A program made the translations under genes and the position numbers. From Heterodera schachtii (Eukaryota; Nematoda; Chromadorea; Rhabditida; Heteroderidae), in NCBI GenBank assembly GCA_023374025.1, contig SIJG01000044.1:439011-503010 (forward strand): 64,000 nucleotides of DNA, written 5' to 3'. This document shows, piece after piece, positions 1-13,854 of the stretch; the stretch's first letter is position 1; the number at the start of each line of letters is the position of its first letter. The notes beneath the pieces were generated by a model. The model worked only from the letters and a program-made list of their open reading frames with translations, made no database searches and had not been told where the DNA came from.

Positions 1-3000
1 TCTTCACCCAAAATTAAAAAGGTACCGAGTGACTCAAAAAAAGCGTACGCCATCTTTTATTCAGCTAATTATTTTTTATACAATTCATTTAAAAATATTA
101 GGCCGAATACTGGTCATGTACTTTCTGTTACATATATTCTCACTCAATAATTAAATTGATGGTAAGGAAAATTTGAACTTTTTCCACAGCTGAATCAAGT
201 CATTTTGTCAAATTTTTGTTTATTTGCTAACCTATAAGAATATAATATTTTTTACTGTCCTACATCTTAAAAATACTAACTAACATGACAAACTTTTTCA
301 AAAATTCGTCCCATTCTTGTCGAATAAGTGAGTATAATGTTTGGACTTTTATTCGTATCAAAGATTTGCACAAACTTTTTAATATCGGCCCGAAAATTTA
401 CAGCTTCAATTTGACTCTGAAAAAGGAAGTTTCAGAAATTTCGAACCCAACCTGAAGGAATCCTGTTTGTTTTTGACAATTTCTCTTTTATATCAGTCCA
501 AAACTGAGTGGTCAAAATTGCGGTTTAATTTTCTCTTTTTCCTATAATTAGTACCCTTTTGAGATTCGGTCCGAGGTCCGATAAAGTACAAACTTGCCCG
601 GAAAGCAGCTCCGTGTCATGTTATATTAGTAGCATAAATAAGCATGTAATCGTTGTTTTAAACATTCTCTAACAATATGGAAATTATCTTCACCCAAAAT
701 TAAAAAGGTACCGAGTGACTCAAAAAAAGCGTACGCCATCTTTTATTCAGCTAATTATTTTTTATACAATTCATTTAAAAATATTAGGCCGAATACTGGT
801 CATGTACTTTCTGTTACATATATTCTCACTCAATAATTAAATTGATGGTAAGAAAAATTTGAACTTTTTCCACAGCTGAATCAAGTCATTTTGTCAAATT
901 TTTGTTTATTTGCTAACCTATAAGAATATAATATTTTTTACTGTCCTACATCTTAAAAATACTAACTAACATGACAAACTTTTTCAAAAATTCGTCCCAT
1001 TCTTGTCGAATAAGTGAGTATAATGTTTGGACTTTTATTCGTATCAAAGATTTGCACAAACTTTTTAATATCGGCCAGAAAATTTACAGCTTCAATTTGA
1101 TTCTGAAAAAGGAAGTTTCAGAAATTTCGAACCCAACCTGAAGGAATCCTGTTTGTTTTTGACAATTTCTCTTTTATATCAGTCCAAAACTGAGTGGTCA
1201 AAATTGCGGTTTAATTTTCTCTTTTTCCTATAATTAGTACCCTTTTGAGATTCGGTCCGAGGTCCGATAAAGTACAAACTTGCCCGGAAAGCAGCTCCGT
1301 GTCATGTTATATTAATAGCATAAATAAGCATGTAATCGTTGTTTTAAACATTCTCTAACAATATGGAAATTATCTTCACCCAAAATTAAAAAGGTACCGA
1401 GTGACTCAAAAAAAGCGTACGCCATCTTTTATTCACCTAATTATTTTTTATACAATTCATTTAAAAATATTAGGCCGAATACTGGTCATGTACTTTCTGT
1501 TACATATATTCTCACTCAATAATTAAATTGATGGTAAGAAAAATTTGAACTTTTTCCACAGCTGAATCAAGTCATTTTGTCAAATTTTTGTTTATTTGCT
1601 AACCTATAAGAATATAATATTTTTTACTGTCCTACATCTTAAAAATACTAACTAATATGACAAACTTTTTCAAAAATTCGTCCCATTCTTGTCGAATAAG
1701 TGAGTATAATGTTTGGACTTTTATTCGTATCAAAGATTTGCACAAACTGTTTAATATCGGCCAGAAAATTTACAGCTTCAATTTGACTCTGAAAAAGGAA
1801 GTTTCAGAAATTTCGAACCCAACCTGAAGGAATCCTGTTTGTTTTTGACAATTTCTCTTTTATATCAGTCCAAAACTGAGTGGTCAAAATTGCGGTTTAA
1901 TTTTCTCTTTTTCCTATAATTAGTACCCTTTTGAGATTCGGTCCGAGGTCCGATAAAGTACAAACTTGCCCGGAAAGCAGCTTCGTGTCATGTTATATTA
2001 ATAGCATAAATAAGCATGTAATCGTTGTTTTAAACATTCTCTAACAATATGGAAATTATCTTCACCCAAAATTAAAAAGGTACCGAGTGACTCAAAAAAA
2101 GCGTACGCCATCTTTTATTCACCTAATTATTTTTTATACAATTCATTTAAAAATATTAGGCCGAATACTGGTCATGTACTTTCTGTTACATATATTCTCA
2201 CTCAATAATTAAATTGATGGTAAGAAAAATTTGAACTTTTTCCCCAGCTGAATCAAGTCATTTTGTCAAATTTTTGTTTATTTGCTAACCTATAAGAATA
2301 TAATATTTTTTACTGTCCTACATCTTAAAAATACTAACTAACATGACAAACTTTTTCAAAAATTCGTCCCATTCTTGTCGAATAAGTGAGTATAATGTTT
2401 GGACTTTTATTCGTATCAAAGATTTGCACAAACTTTTTAATATCGGCCAGAAAATTTACAGCTTCAATTTGATTCTGAAAAAGGAAGTTTCAGAAATTTC
2501 GAACCCAACCTGAAGGAATCCTGTTTGTTTTTGACAATTTCTCTTTTATATCAGTCCAAAACTGAGTGGTCAAAATTGCGGTTTAATTTTCTCTTTTTCC
2601 TATAATTAGTACCCTTTTGAGATTCGGTCCGAGGTCCGATAAAGTACAAACTTGCCCGGAAAGCAGCTCCGTGTCATGTTATATTAATAGCATAAATAAG
2701 CATGTAATCGTTGTTTTAAACATTCTCTAACAATATGGAAATTATCTTCACCCAAAATTAAAAAGGTACCGAGTGACTCAAAAAAAGCGTACGCCATCTT
2801 TTATTCACCTAATTATTTTTTATACAATTCATTTAAAAATATTAGGCCGAATACTGGTCATGTACTTTCTGTTACATATATTCTCACTCAATAATTAAAT
2901 TGATGGTAAGAAAAATTTGAACTTTTTCCACAGCTGAATCAAGTCATTTTGTCAAATTTTTGTTTATTTGCTAACCTATAAGAATATAATATTTTTTACT

Positions 3001-6000
3001 GTCCTACATCTTAAAAATACTAACTAACATGACAAACTTTTTCAAAAATTCGTCCCATTCTTGTCGAATAAGTGAGTATAATGTTTGGACTTTTATTCGT
3101 ATCAAAGATTTGCACAAACTTTTTAATATCGGCCAGAAAATTTACAGCTTCAATTTGATTCTGAAAAAGGAAGTTTCAGAAATTTCGAACCCAACCTGAA
3201 GGAATCCTGTTTGTTTTTGACAATTTCTCTTTTATATCAGTCCAAAACTGAGTGGTCAAAATTGCGGTTTAATTTTCTCTTTTTCCTATAATTAGTACCC
3301 TTTTGAGATTCGGTCCGAGGTCCGATAAAGTACAAACTTGCCCGGAAAGCAGCTCCGTGTCATGTTATATTAATAGCATAAATAAGCATGTAATCGTTGT
3401 TTTAAACATTCTCTAACAATATGGAAATTATCTTCACCCAAAATTAAAAAGGTACCGAGTGACTCAAAAAAAGCGTACGCCATCTTTTATTCACCTAATT
3501 ATTTTTTATACAATTCATTTAAAAATATTAGGCCGAATACTGGTCATGTACTTTCTGTTACATATATTCTCACTCAATAATTAAATTGATGGTAAGAAAA
3601 ATTTGAACTTTTTCCACAGCTGAATCAAGTCATTTTGTCAAATTTTTGTTTATTTGCTAACCTATAAGAATATAATATTTTTTACTGTCCTACATCTTAA
3701 AAATACTAACTAACATGACAAACTTTTTCAAAAATTCGTCCCATTCTTGTCGAATAAGTGAGTATAATGTTTGGACTTTTATTCGTATCAAAGATTTGCA
3801 CAAACTTTTTAATATCGGCCAGAAAATTTACAGCTTCAATTTGATTCTGAAAAAGGAAGTTTCAGAAATTTCGAACCCAACCTGAAGGAATCCTGTTTGT
3901 TTTGACAATTTCTCTTTTATATCAGTCCAAAACTGAGTGGTCAAAATTGCGGTTTAATTTTCTCTTTTTCCTATAATTAGTACCCTTTTGAGATTCGGTC
4001 CGAGGTCCGATAAAGTACAAACTTGCCCGGAAAGCAGCTCCGTGTCATGTTATATTAATAGCATAAATAAGCATGTAATCGTTGTTTTAAACATTCTCTA
4101 ACAATATGGAAATTATCTTCACCCAAAATTAAAAAGGTACCGAGTGACTCAAAAAAAGCGTACGCCATCTTTTATTCACCTAATTATTTTTTATACAATT
4201 CATTTAAAAATATTAGGCCGAATACTGGTCATGTACTTTCTGTTACATATATTCTCACTCAATAATTAAATTGATGGTAAGAAAAATTTGAACTTTTTCC
4301 ACAGCTGAATCAAGTCATTTTGTCAAATTTTTGTTTATTTGCTAACCTATAAGAATATAATATTTTTTACTGTCCTACATCTTAAAAATACTAACTAACA
4401 TGACAAACTTTTTCAAAAATTCGTCCCATTCTTGTCGAATAAGTGAGTATAATGTTTGGACTTTTATTCGTATCAAAGATTTGCACAAACTTTTTAATAT
4501 CGGCCAGAAAATTTACAGCTTCAATTTGACTCTGAAAAAGGAAGTTTCAGAAATTTCGAACCCAACCTGAAGGAATCCTGTTTGTTTTTGACAATTTCTC
4601 TTTTATATCAGTCCAAAACTGAGTGGTCAAAATTGCGGTTTAATTTTCTCTTTTTCCTATAATTAGTACCCTTTTGAGATTCGGTCCGAGGTCCGATAAA
4701 GTACAAACTTGCCCGGAAAGCAGCTCCGTGTCATGTTATATTAATAGCATAAATAAGCATGTAATCGTTGTTTTAAACATTCTCTAACAATATGGAAATT
4801 ATCTTCACCCAAAATTAAAAAGGTACCGAGTGACTCAAAAAAAGCGTACGCCATCTTTTATTCACCTAATTATTTTTTATACAATTCATTTAAAAATATT
4901 AGGCCGAATACTGGTCATGTACTTTCTGTTACATATATTCTCACTCAATAATTAAATTGATGGTAAGAAAAATTTGAACTTTTTCCACAGCTGAATCAAG
5001 TCATTTTGTCAAATTTTTGTTTATTTGCTAACCTATAAGAATATAATATTTTTTACTGTCCTACATCTTAAAAATACTAACTAACATGACAAACTTTTTC
5101 AAAAATTCGTCCCATTCTTGTCGAATAAGTGAGTATAATGTTTGGACTTTTATTCGTATCAAAGATTTGCACAAACTTTTTAATATCGGCCAGAAAATTT
5201 ACAGCTTCAATTTGATTCTGAAAAAGAAAGTTTCAGAAATTTCGAACCCAACCTGAAGGAATCCTGTTTGTTTTTGACAATTTCTCTTTTATATCAGTCC
5301 AAAACTGAGTGGTCAAAATTGCGGTTTAATTTTCTCTTTTTCCTATAATTAGTACCCTTTTGAGATTCGGTCCGAGGTCCGATAAAGTACAAACTTGCCC
5401 GGAAAGCAGCTCCGTGTCATGTTATATTAATAGCATAAATAAGCATGTAATCGTTGTTTTAAACATTCTCTAACAATATGGAAATTATCTTCACCCAAAA
5501 TTAAAAAGGTACCGAGTGACTCAAAAAAAGCGTACGCCATCTTTTATTCACCTAATTATTTTTTATACAATTCATTTAAAAATATTAGGCCGAATACTGG
5601 TCATGTACTTTCTGTTACATATATTCTCACTCAATAATTAAATTGATGGTAAGAAAAATTTGAACTTTTTCCACAGCTGAATCAAGTCATTTTGTCAAAT
5701 TTTTGTTTATTTGCTAACCTATAAGAATATAATATTTTTTACTGTCCTACATCTTAAAAATACTAACTAACATGACAAACTTTTTCAAAAATTCGTCCCA
5801 TTCTTGTCGAATAAGTGAGTATAATGTTTGGACTTTTATTCGTATCAAAGATTTGCACAAACTTTTTAATATCGGCCAGAAAATTTACAGCTTCAATTTG
5901 ATTCTGAAAAAGAAAGTTTCAGAAATTTCGAACCCAACCTGAAGGAATCCTGTTTGTTTTTGACAATTTCTCTTTTATATCAGTCCAAAACTGAGTGGTC

Positions 6001-9000
6001 AAAATTGCGGTTTAATTTTCTCTTTTTCCTATAATTAGTACCCTTTTGAGATTCGGTCCGAGGTCCGATAAAGTACAAACTTGCCCGGAAAGCAGCTCCG
6101 TGTCATGTTATATTAATAGCATAAATAAGCATGTAATCGTTGTTTTAAACATTCTCTAACAATATGGAAATTATCTTCACCCAAAATTAAAAAGGTACCG
6201 AGTGACTCAAAAAAAGCGTACGCCATCTTTTATTCACCTAATTATTTTTTATACAATTCATTTAAAAATATTAGGCCGAATACTGGTCATGTACTTTCTG
6301 TTACATATATTCTCACTCAATAATTAAATTGATGGTAAGAAAAATTTGAACTTTTTCCACAGCTGAATCAAGTCATTTTGTCAAATTTTTGTTTATTTGC
6401 TAACCTATAAGAATATTATATTTTTTACTGTTCTACATCTTAAAAATACTAACTAACATGACAAACTTTTTCAAAAATTCGTCCCATTCTTGTCGAATAA
6501 GTGAGTATAATGTTTGGACTTTTATTCGTATCAAAGATTTGCACAAACTTTTTAATATCGGCCAGAAAATTTACAGCTTCAATTTGATTCTGAAAAAGAA
6601 AGTTTCAGAAATTTCGAACCCAACCTGAAGGAATCCTGTTTGTTTTTGACAATTTCTCTTTTATATCAGTCCAAAACTGAGTGGTCAAAATTGCGGTTTA
6701 ATTTTCTCTTTTTCCTATAATTAGTACCCTTTTGAGATTCGGTCCGAGGTCCGATAAAGTACAAACTTGCCCGGAAAGCAGCTCCGTGTCATGTTATATT
6801 AATAGCATAAATAAGCATGTAATCGTTGTTTTAAACATTCTCTAACAATATGGAAATTATCTTCACCCAAAATTAAAAAGGTACCGAGTGACTCAAAAAA
6901 AGCGTACGCCATCTTTTATTCACCTAATTATTTTTTATACAATTCATTTAAAAATATTAGGCCGAATACTGGTCATGTACTTTCTGTTACATATATTCTC
7001 ACTCAATAATTAAATTGATGGTAAGAAAAATTTTAACTTTTTCCACAGCTGAATCAAGTCATTTTGTCAAATTTTTGTTTATTTGCCAACCTATAAGAAT
7101 ATAATATTTTTTACTGTTCTACATCTTAAAAATACTAACTAACATGACAAACTTTTTCAAAAATTCGTCCCATTCTTGTCGAATAAGTGAGTATAATGTT
7201 TGGACTTTTATTCGTATCAAAGATTTGCACAAACTTTTTAATATAGGCCAGAAAATTTGCAGCTTCAATTTGATTCTGAAAAAGGAAGTTTCAGAAATTT
7301 CGAACCCAACCTGAAGGAATCCTGTTTGTTTTTGACAATTTCTCTTTTATATCAGTCCAAAACTGAGTGGTCAAAATTGCGGTTTAATTTTCTCTTTTTC
7401 CTATAATTACTACCCTTTTGAGATTCGGTCCGAGGTCCGATAAAGTACAAACTTGCCCGGAAAGCAGCTCCGTGTCATGTTATATTAATAGCATAAATAA
7501 GCATGTAATCGTTGTTTTAAACATTCTCTAACAATATGGAAATTATCTTCACCCAAAATTAAAAAGGTACCGAGTGACTCAAAAAAAGCGTACGCCATCT
7601 TTTATTCACCTAATTATTTTTTATACAATTCATTTAAAAATATTAGGCCGAATACTGGTCATGTACTTTCTGTTACATATATTCTCACTCAATAATTAAA
7701 TTGATGGTAAGAAAAATTTGAACTTTTTTCACAGCTGAATCAAGTCATTTTGTCAAATTTTTGTTTATTTGCTAACCTATAAGAATATAATATTTTTTAC
7801 TGTCCTACATCTTAAAAATACTAACTAACATGACAAACTTTTTCAAAAATTCATCCCATTCTTGTCGAATAAGTGAGTATAATGTTTGGACTTTTATTCG
7901 TATCAAAGATTTGCATAAACTTTTTAATATCGGCCAGAAAATTTACAGCTTCAATTTGATTCTGAAAAAGGAAGTTTCAGAAATTTCGAACCCAACCTGA
8001 AGGAATCCTGTTTGTTTTTGACAATTTCTCTTTTATATCAGTCCAAAACTGAGTGGTCAAAATTGCGGTTTAATTTTCTCTTTTTCCTATAATTAGTACC
8101 CTTTTGAGATTCGGTCCGAGGTCCGATAAAGTACAAACTTGCCCGGAAAGCAGCTCCGTGTCATGTTATATTAATAGCATAAATAAGCATGTAATCGTTG
8201 TTTTAAACATTCTCTAACAATATGGAAATTATCTTCACCCAAAATTAAAAAGGTACCGAGTGACTCAAAAAAAGCGTACGCCATCTTTTATTCACCTAAT
8301 TATTTTTTATACAATTCATTTAAAAATATTAGGCCGAATACTGGTCATGTACTTTCTGTTACATATATTCTCACTCAATAATTAAATTGATGGTAAGAAA
8401 AATTTGAACTTTTTCCACAGCTGAATCAAGTCATTTTGTCAAATTTTTGTTTATTTGCTAACCTATAAGAATATAATATTTTTTACTGTCCTACATCTTA
8501 AAAATACTAACTAACATGACAAACTTTTTCAAAAATTCGTCCCATTCTTGTCGAATAAGTGAGTATAATGTTTGGACTTTTATTCGTATCAAAGATTTGC
8601 ACAAACTTTTTAATATCGGCCAGAAAATTTACAGCTTCAATTTGATTCTGAAAAAGGAAGTTTCAGAAATTTCGAACCCAACCTGAAGGAATCCTGTTTG
8701 TTTTTGACAATTTCTCTTTTATATCAGTCCAAAACTGAGTGGTCAAAATTGCGGTTTAATTTTCTCTTTTTCCTATAATTAGTACCCTTTTGAGATTCGG
8801 TCCGAGGTCCGATAAAGTACAAACTTGCCCGGAAAGCAGCTCCGTGTCATGTTATATTAATAGCATAAATAAGCATGTAATCGTTGTTTTAAACATTCTC
8901 TAACAATATGGAAATTATCTTCACCCAAAATTAAAAAGGTACCGAGTGACTCAAAAAAAGCGTACGCCATCTTTTATTCACCTAATTATTTTTTATACAA

Positions 9001-9151
9001 TTCATTTAAAAATATTAGGCCGAATACTGGTCATGTACTTTCTGTTACATATATTCTCACTCAATAATTAAATTGATGGTAAGAAAAATTTGAACTTTTT
9101 CCACAGCTGAATCAAGTCATTTTGTCAAATTTTTGTTTATTTGCTAACCTA
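1..9151. repeat. 686-bp satellite array, 13 full units plus a partial
   Basis: The unit beginning TCTTCACCCAAAATT recurs at 1, 687, 1373, 2059, 2745, 3431, 4116, 4802, 5488, 6174, 6860, 7546, 8232 and 8918, giving a 686-bp period (one unit is 685 because a T is missing near 3901). The last copy breaks off at 9151. The array enters from the left edge, so its true length is unknown. Units differ by only a few substitutions each, and variants are shared by neighbouring units, which points to local homogenisation. No open frame of useful length exists in the unit. Function is unknown; a structural or heterochromatic role is only a possibility. Confidence 0.98.
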
Positions 9152-9487
9152 GAAGCAATTACTCAATTAGGAGTGAAACAATTATGCTAAGTCACGCTCG
9201 CTTAGGACAAAGTCGATAATTCTTTAGGAGAAGTTTTTATTAAGGCGAACATAAAATAATAATATGCAATGCGAATTGAATGAATGTGTGTCCGAATGGG
9301 GAAAAGGTTTACAAAATAATATAAAAATAGGAACAGATCGCCAATAATATTTAAATGCGTTGTCATTTCCTCACATGCCCCCGTCCGCACAAGAATCGGT
9401 CCCCGATTCTGACCAATGTCCCCCCGGGCCACGATGCGACGTCCCGGAGCATGGCAATAAAGGCGAGGGGCCGTCGATTCTGAATAA
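9152..9487. other. satellite junction, no gene seen
   Basis: Unique sequence after the satellite breaks off at ...TTGCTAACCTA. The part from about 9360 to 9480 is markedly GC-richer than its surroundings (runs of CCCC and GGGG). It contains only a short minus-strand open frame with no recognisable feature. It may be the edge of an older mobile element, but no terminal repeats were found. Confidence 0.4.
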
Positions 9488-9745
9488 TTCGAAAAACCTG
9501 AAAGAGAAAAGAAGCGATTTGAGAGATTGAAAAAACGGACATTTGCTGTTTTCAGCCCTGATGAAGCTGTTTTTCAGCCAAATAGTTACGAATTCGACAT
9601 ACAGTTAAATTTAAAAACGGAGAGACGCATTATTACTGTAGTTTTCAGCAAAAATTTAACTTTGAGTATAGCAAATGAAAATTTCATTCAAAAAGTCAAG
9701 AAGGCGGGCGTGCAAATAAAAAAATTTAAAAAAAAAGCAATATAA
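9488..9745 (+). CDS. exon-like open frame, unknown
   Basis: Open frame running from just after a TAA at 9485 to a TAA at 9743-9745, without a convincing ATG. It is basic at both ends, with a central segment of alternating hydrophobic residues suggesting beta strands (around YEFDIQLNL and ITVVFSKNL). It could be a terminal exon or a gene remnant stranded next to the satellite. I do not recognise it and no upstream exon could be joined to it. Confidence 0.2.
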   Translation, partial: FEKPEREKKRFERLKKRTFAVFSPDEAVFQPNSYEFDIQLNLKTERRIITVVFSKNLTLSIANENFIQKVKKAGVQIKKFKKKAI

Positions 9746-10242
9746 ATAAAATTAAAAAAAAATTTTCGGGGTCCGTGGCTTCTAAATTATAGCGATGTTC
9801 TCCTGAATCAAATCCATCGTCCAACCAATGCCTCATTTCTGAAAAATTTGACTGACTGTTCTTCGTTCGTATAAAAATTTGAGCATGCCATCGGAAAATT
9901 TTTGGTTTCACCAGAATTTTCGTATACGCTTTTTGGCCTTCCAATTGTGTGGGTATGGAAATCCTTTCCATAAGCCCTCTTCCTTACATAGTCACTGTTT
10001 TTCGGTCCTTTTGGTTCAAAAATTTTGGGCCCTCTTTTCGTTGGCACCACCAATTCAAAGACATCCTTCAAATACTTAATCATTGCCGTTACTCCACAAA
10101 ATTTCAACCGTCCTTTATCATCAACATTTCGCTTTTCCTCCAAAGTTTTTTTGAAAAAGCACGCCGCAAAAAAACCAGTTTTTGCTGGCGCTAAAATCCA
10201 AATTTGAAATAAATTAGGGCACCTAAATATTTTTAAAATCAA
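9726..10242 (-). pseudogene. degenerate minus-strand open frame, unknown
   Basis: A 144-codon frame (10242 to 9808) and an overlapping 81-codon frame (9971 to 9726) are open on the minus strand in different phases, as if one reading frame had been shifted around 9850-9970. The composition is protein-like (Lys, Glu, Gly and Pro mixed with aromatic residues), but no domain is recognised and start and splice sites are not convincing. It may equally be chance. Confidence 0.2.
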
Positions 10243-10442
10243 TTTGTAATTATTAATTTATATATGACTAAAATGAAAATATTAATTATTCTGCTTAAAA
10301 CCCTTAAAAATGGACCGGATCATAACCTGTCTTGAATTTTCATCATTGTTTATTTATTACAAAAACATTTTTTGTAATAAACTTAAATTGTTTAATTAAG
10401 AGACAGGATTTAAAAAACAATTCGGGATTTGACTTCGAGCAG

Positions 10443-13400
10443 GGACGTCACTCTTTTGGCGCTTCGAGTTCAACGAATCCGGCAGACTTGAATCCTCTGC
10501 GCCATTCATTAAGTATGCGATCAAATTCAAGCATATCAAATCGTATAGATAAGATAAACAAAATCAGTCAAATTGAAGAGGAGGAAATTACGGAGGTAAA
10601 AGAAAAAATTTTATAATTTAAATTTTAAAATGATAATATTTTTATTCCGTATACATTTCACCATCATTAAAAACAGAAATGTAACTTAAAAGCCAAATCA
10701 ACGTTAAATTTAATGTTTCCATGACGAATGTCAAGGGGAAGAAGCAATATGATATAATTGCTCTCAAAATGGCTTGGCTAAAAAATATTTATTTAAATGA
10801 ATGAGAAATAAAATTGTGAAATTTTTCCTACAAATAATTTTTCTGTCAAATTTTACTAATCCAATTAGCGGAAAAGACATTAGAATTGAGAATTTTTTTT
10901 AAATTCAAAAATATGGGCATTCATATAAAAATTTGACCCTAAAAGAATGATGTTTTAAGCTTTATTTCGTTTTTAATGGGGCACAATGTCAGAATAATTT
11001 TGGTTTGTTTTCATGAAGAAATCTGTGCAGATTTACGAGTCCTTTTAGCAAATGAATTAATTTAAAATCCTAATTGATAATTCATTAATTTCTAATGTGT
11101 TATTTGTCGGCTTTATTTTGATTTTGGGAGATTCATTCGTTTTACAATATATTCCACTAACCATTCTTCATTTACGCGAAATAGGCACTACCTAAATGAG
11201 CATAAAAGTCAAAAACAAGGCATGAAAAACGTAAAATTAGGCACGAAAAAACCGAAAATAAAAAATATTTCAACTTTATACCCACTTTTTTCTATTAATC
11301 TAGGTCGATCCTTCTGTTTTTTTTTCTCGTTTTTTTTTTTTGCAGTTTTGTTAAGGAATTTTCTGAAAATCTTTATAAAGGCACCAAAAAGTGGCATTTC
11401 CAAAATTCTTAAATTATTAAAAGATTACTCTTAAATTAAGTTATCACTTTTTGAATCCCCAGCAATTTTTGCATATGTTTAAAACTGCAAATTTTTATCA
11501 ATTAATTAGGACGGCAGTGTATTGTGTGAAAAGCCAAATGGCATAAAATTGAGCATGGACTGATGCATATTAATGATGAACAACTGAAGCATAACCTATT
11601 TGGCCACTTTCGTCGTGTCAATTATTTGCTGCAATTTGTCATACTGCAAAGTATATTCTATCGTCAACCGGATTACGGATTAAAAGGAACAAAGTCCAAT
11701 CAGGTCGAGATTTAAAATGTTAATTATGACTAGGGCTCCAATTTTTATTTTTATCTATTTTTTTCCTGAGCGCCTATGGTCTGAAATGCATAAAAATTTT
11801 GGTTTTTGTTAAGCACTTTTCGAGTTATTAGCATCTATTTTCTAATTTTTTTATTTTTAGTATCAAAAACCTAAAAAAATATATTTTAACCTATTTTTAA
11901 ATGCACACCCCCCCCCCCCTAAGAACCGATCATAAAATTTTCAAAAATATACTCACCATGAAATGAAAAATTTTCTCAAAAATGCATCTCCAAATTTATA
12001 AATTATTTATATTTTGTTTTAGCATATAGCATATAATAAAAATTAAAAAATTCGGAACTGCATATATAAATTTTTTGCAATTGTCTAAAAACGATCTTTA
12101 GGCATTGTTCGTGTTTTTAAAGTCAATTCTCAATTTTTACACAATTTTTGGCATTTTTTTGATTAATAACCATTTTATGTAGTTTTAAGGTACATTTTAG
12201 CGCTTATTTGGAATTGAAGAATTTTAGTTCGTAATCATTAGGGCGTAGAATTATATCGAAATCCATATTTTTTTCCTGAACTGTGGGAGGCCTGAAATGC
12301 AAGAAAACATGTTTTTAGCTTGATTAGAAGCTTCTAGACCCGACAATGGGCGCTGGACTATAACTTTTTTTCTCAAGTTATGGTCAAAAATGACTGAAAA
12401 CCTGGTTTCTGAATGTACTTTTGGCCATAAGTTTGTTCAAAATTGACGAAATTTTTTGGAATTTTGCTTGCTAATAGATAGGGTTATAAATAGGTGAGGA
12501 TTTTTAGTTTTTTCATTATTTTTTCTGCGGCTTGATTTTGATGAGAAATGCACAAAAAACATATTCTTTTTCAAAAAATCTGCGTTTTTAGTGCCACTAT
12601 TCATCACTAGGAATCACTATTTTGTAGCTTTGCCATTAAAAAAAACTATTTTGGAAGTTGGCCATTAAAATAGTTTTTGCCACTATTTGGCATTTTTCTG
12701 TCATTATTTCGTTAATTATTTTGGGATTTTTTGCCACTAAAAATCCTCACCCTATTATATATTATATGGACTAAAAAAGGCCAAATATGGAGATAAAATA
12801 TGGACTAAAAAAGCCCCGAAATATGGACTAAAAGGCTCAAAAATGGCCAAATAGGACCAAAATGTGGATTAAAAACTGCCAAAATATATCTTTTAAATCA
12901 TAAAAAATTCCGAAAAATGTATTTATATTTAATATTTGCTCAAACAGACATAAAAATACGCTAAAAACTGCCAAAAAATGGATTTAACTTTTAAAAAGTG
13001 CCAATTTTTATTAAATTCTAGCTTCGCAATTCCAAACAAATACAGCTCTTGTAGTAATCTCATTCTGTTTTCAGCGAAATTTTCAGAAATGGACAAAATA
13101 CCTAAAAATTTCCGAAATTACGAAAAATTCTTTTTTAGGCGTGTACTTTTTAAAATTTCCAAAAAGTCGATCTTTAGGAGTGTATTTTTCGCTTTTTTTT
13201 TCATTTTTTTGTGAAAATTTGCCAAAAATGGCCAAAATATGGACTAAAAATGCAAAAATGGCCAAATATGGATTTATTCCCGAAAACCCTCAAATATGGA
13301 TTTATATGGACTAAAAACTTTCATCAAATCAAAAAATTTTAACGTAGAAATGCCCCTTTCTTCAAAGCATATGCGTAGAAAAATATGTTAATCCATATTA

Positions 13401-13854
13401 TTTATAACCCTACAAATAGAGAATAGTTAGGGCTATCGAATGATACCAACAATGTTTGATTTGGTTAAGAATGAAAAAAGTTAAGAGTCCAGACCCAACT
13501 GCTGAAGTAAACCGATTTGCGCCCATCAGTTTTTCTGTTTTTCTTTCATTAAACATATTAAAAATTTATTTTTATTTGTTTTTATTGGGAACTATTCAGA
13601 AATTTTAAGAAAGTACTTGGGCGTGTTTAATAATTAAGTTAAATTTTTAGGGGATTAGAGCAAAAATATTAAACGACGAAAATGTGCTCGAAATAGCCAA
13701 AGAACTTTTTTTGGAAGAAAGAAATCATCTTTTAGCAAGCCTTAACCTGCTTTTGGCTTTACATAAGAAAAATTGCGCTGAAGCTCTGAAAGAACTTGGT
13801 GGTACGGTAATCGGTCATTGGGATTTATTGTACGATCATGTTTCTGAACCGTAA
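10443..13854 (+). pseudogene. decayed 3' fragment of the modular secreted family (copy 1)
   Basis: Three exons match the paralogues at 15247-24344 and 27084-36115. Exon 10443-10595 (51 codons, phase 0-0) opens with GRHSFG, has a second LRHSLS motif and ends in an IEEEE stretch. Exon 11510-11703 is nearly identical to 23684-23881 over its last ~125 bases, but is 194 bases long, so the frame is shifted within the first dozen codons. The terminal exon 13651-13854 is intact (68 codons to TAA at 13852). It opens GIRAKILNDENVL and keeps the HWDLLY motif shared by the other copies. No signal-peptide exon was found upstream, so this is probably a truncated, non-functional duplicate. The second intron holds an inserted element (12479-13412). 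Confidence 0.7.
12479..13412. mobile_element. hAT-like TIR element (TAGGG ends) in an intron of copy 1
   Basis: Termini TAGGGTTATAAATA at 12479 and TATTTATAACCCTA ending at 13412 are inverted repeats. Flanking 8-mers CTAATAGA and CAAATAGA match at 7 of 8 positions, as expected for an old 8-bp target duplication. The interior is a degenerate series of TATGGACTAAAA motifs. A second inverted pair (GTGAGGATTTTTAG near 12494 and CTAAAAATCCTCAC ending near 12751) suggests another element nested at the left end. No transposase frame is visible. Confidence 0.7.

Noticed and set aside
1..9151. CRISPR-like or gene-encoding repeat array
   Set aside because: Units are 686-bp direct repeats without spacers, and no long open frame exists in any unit; the sequence is eukaryotic.
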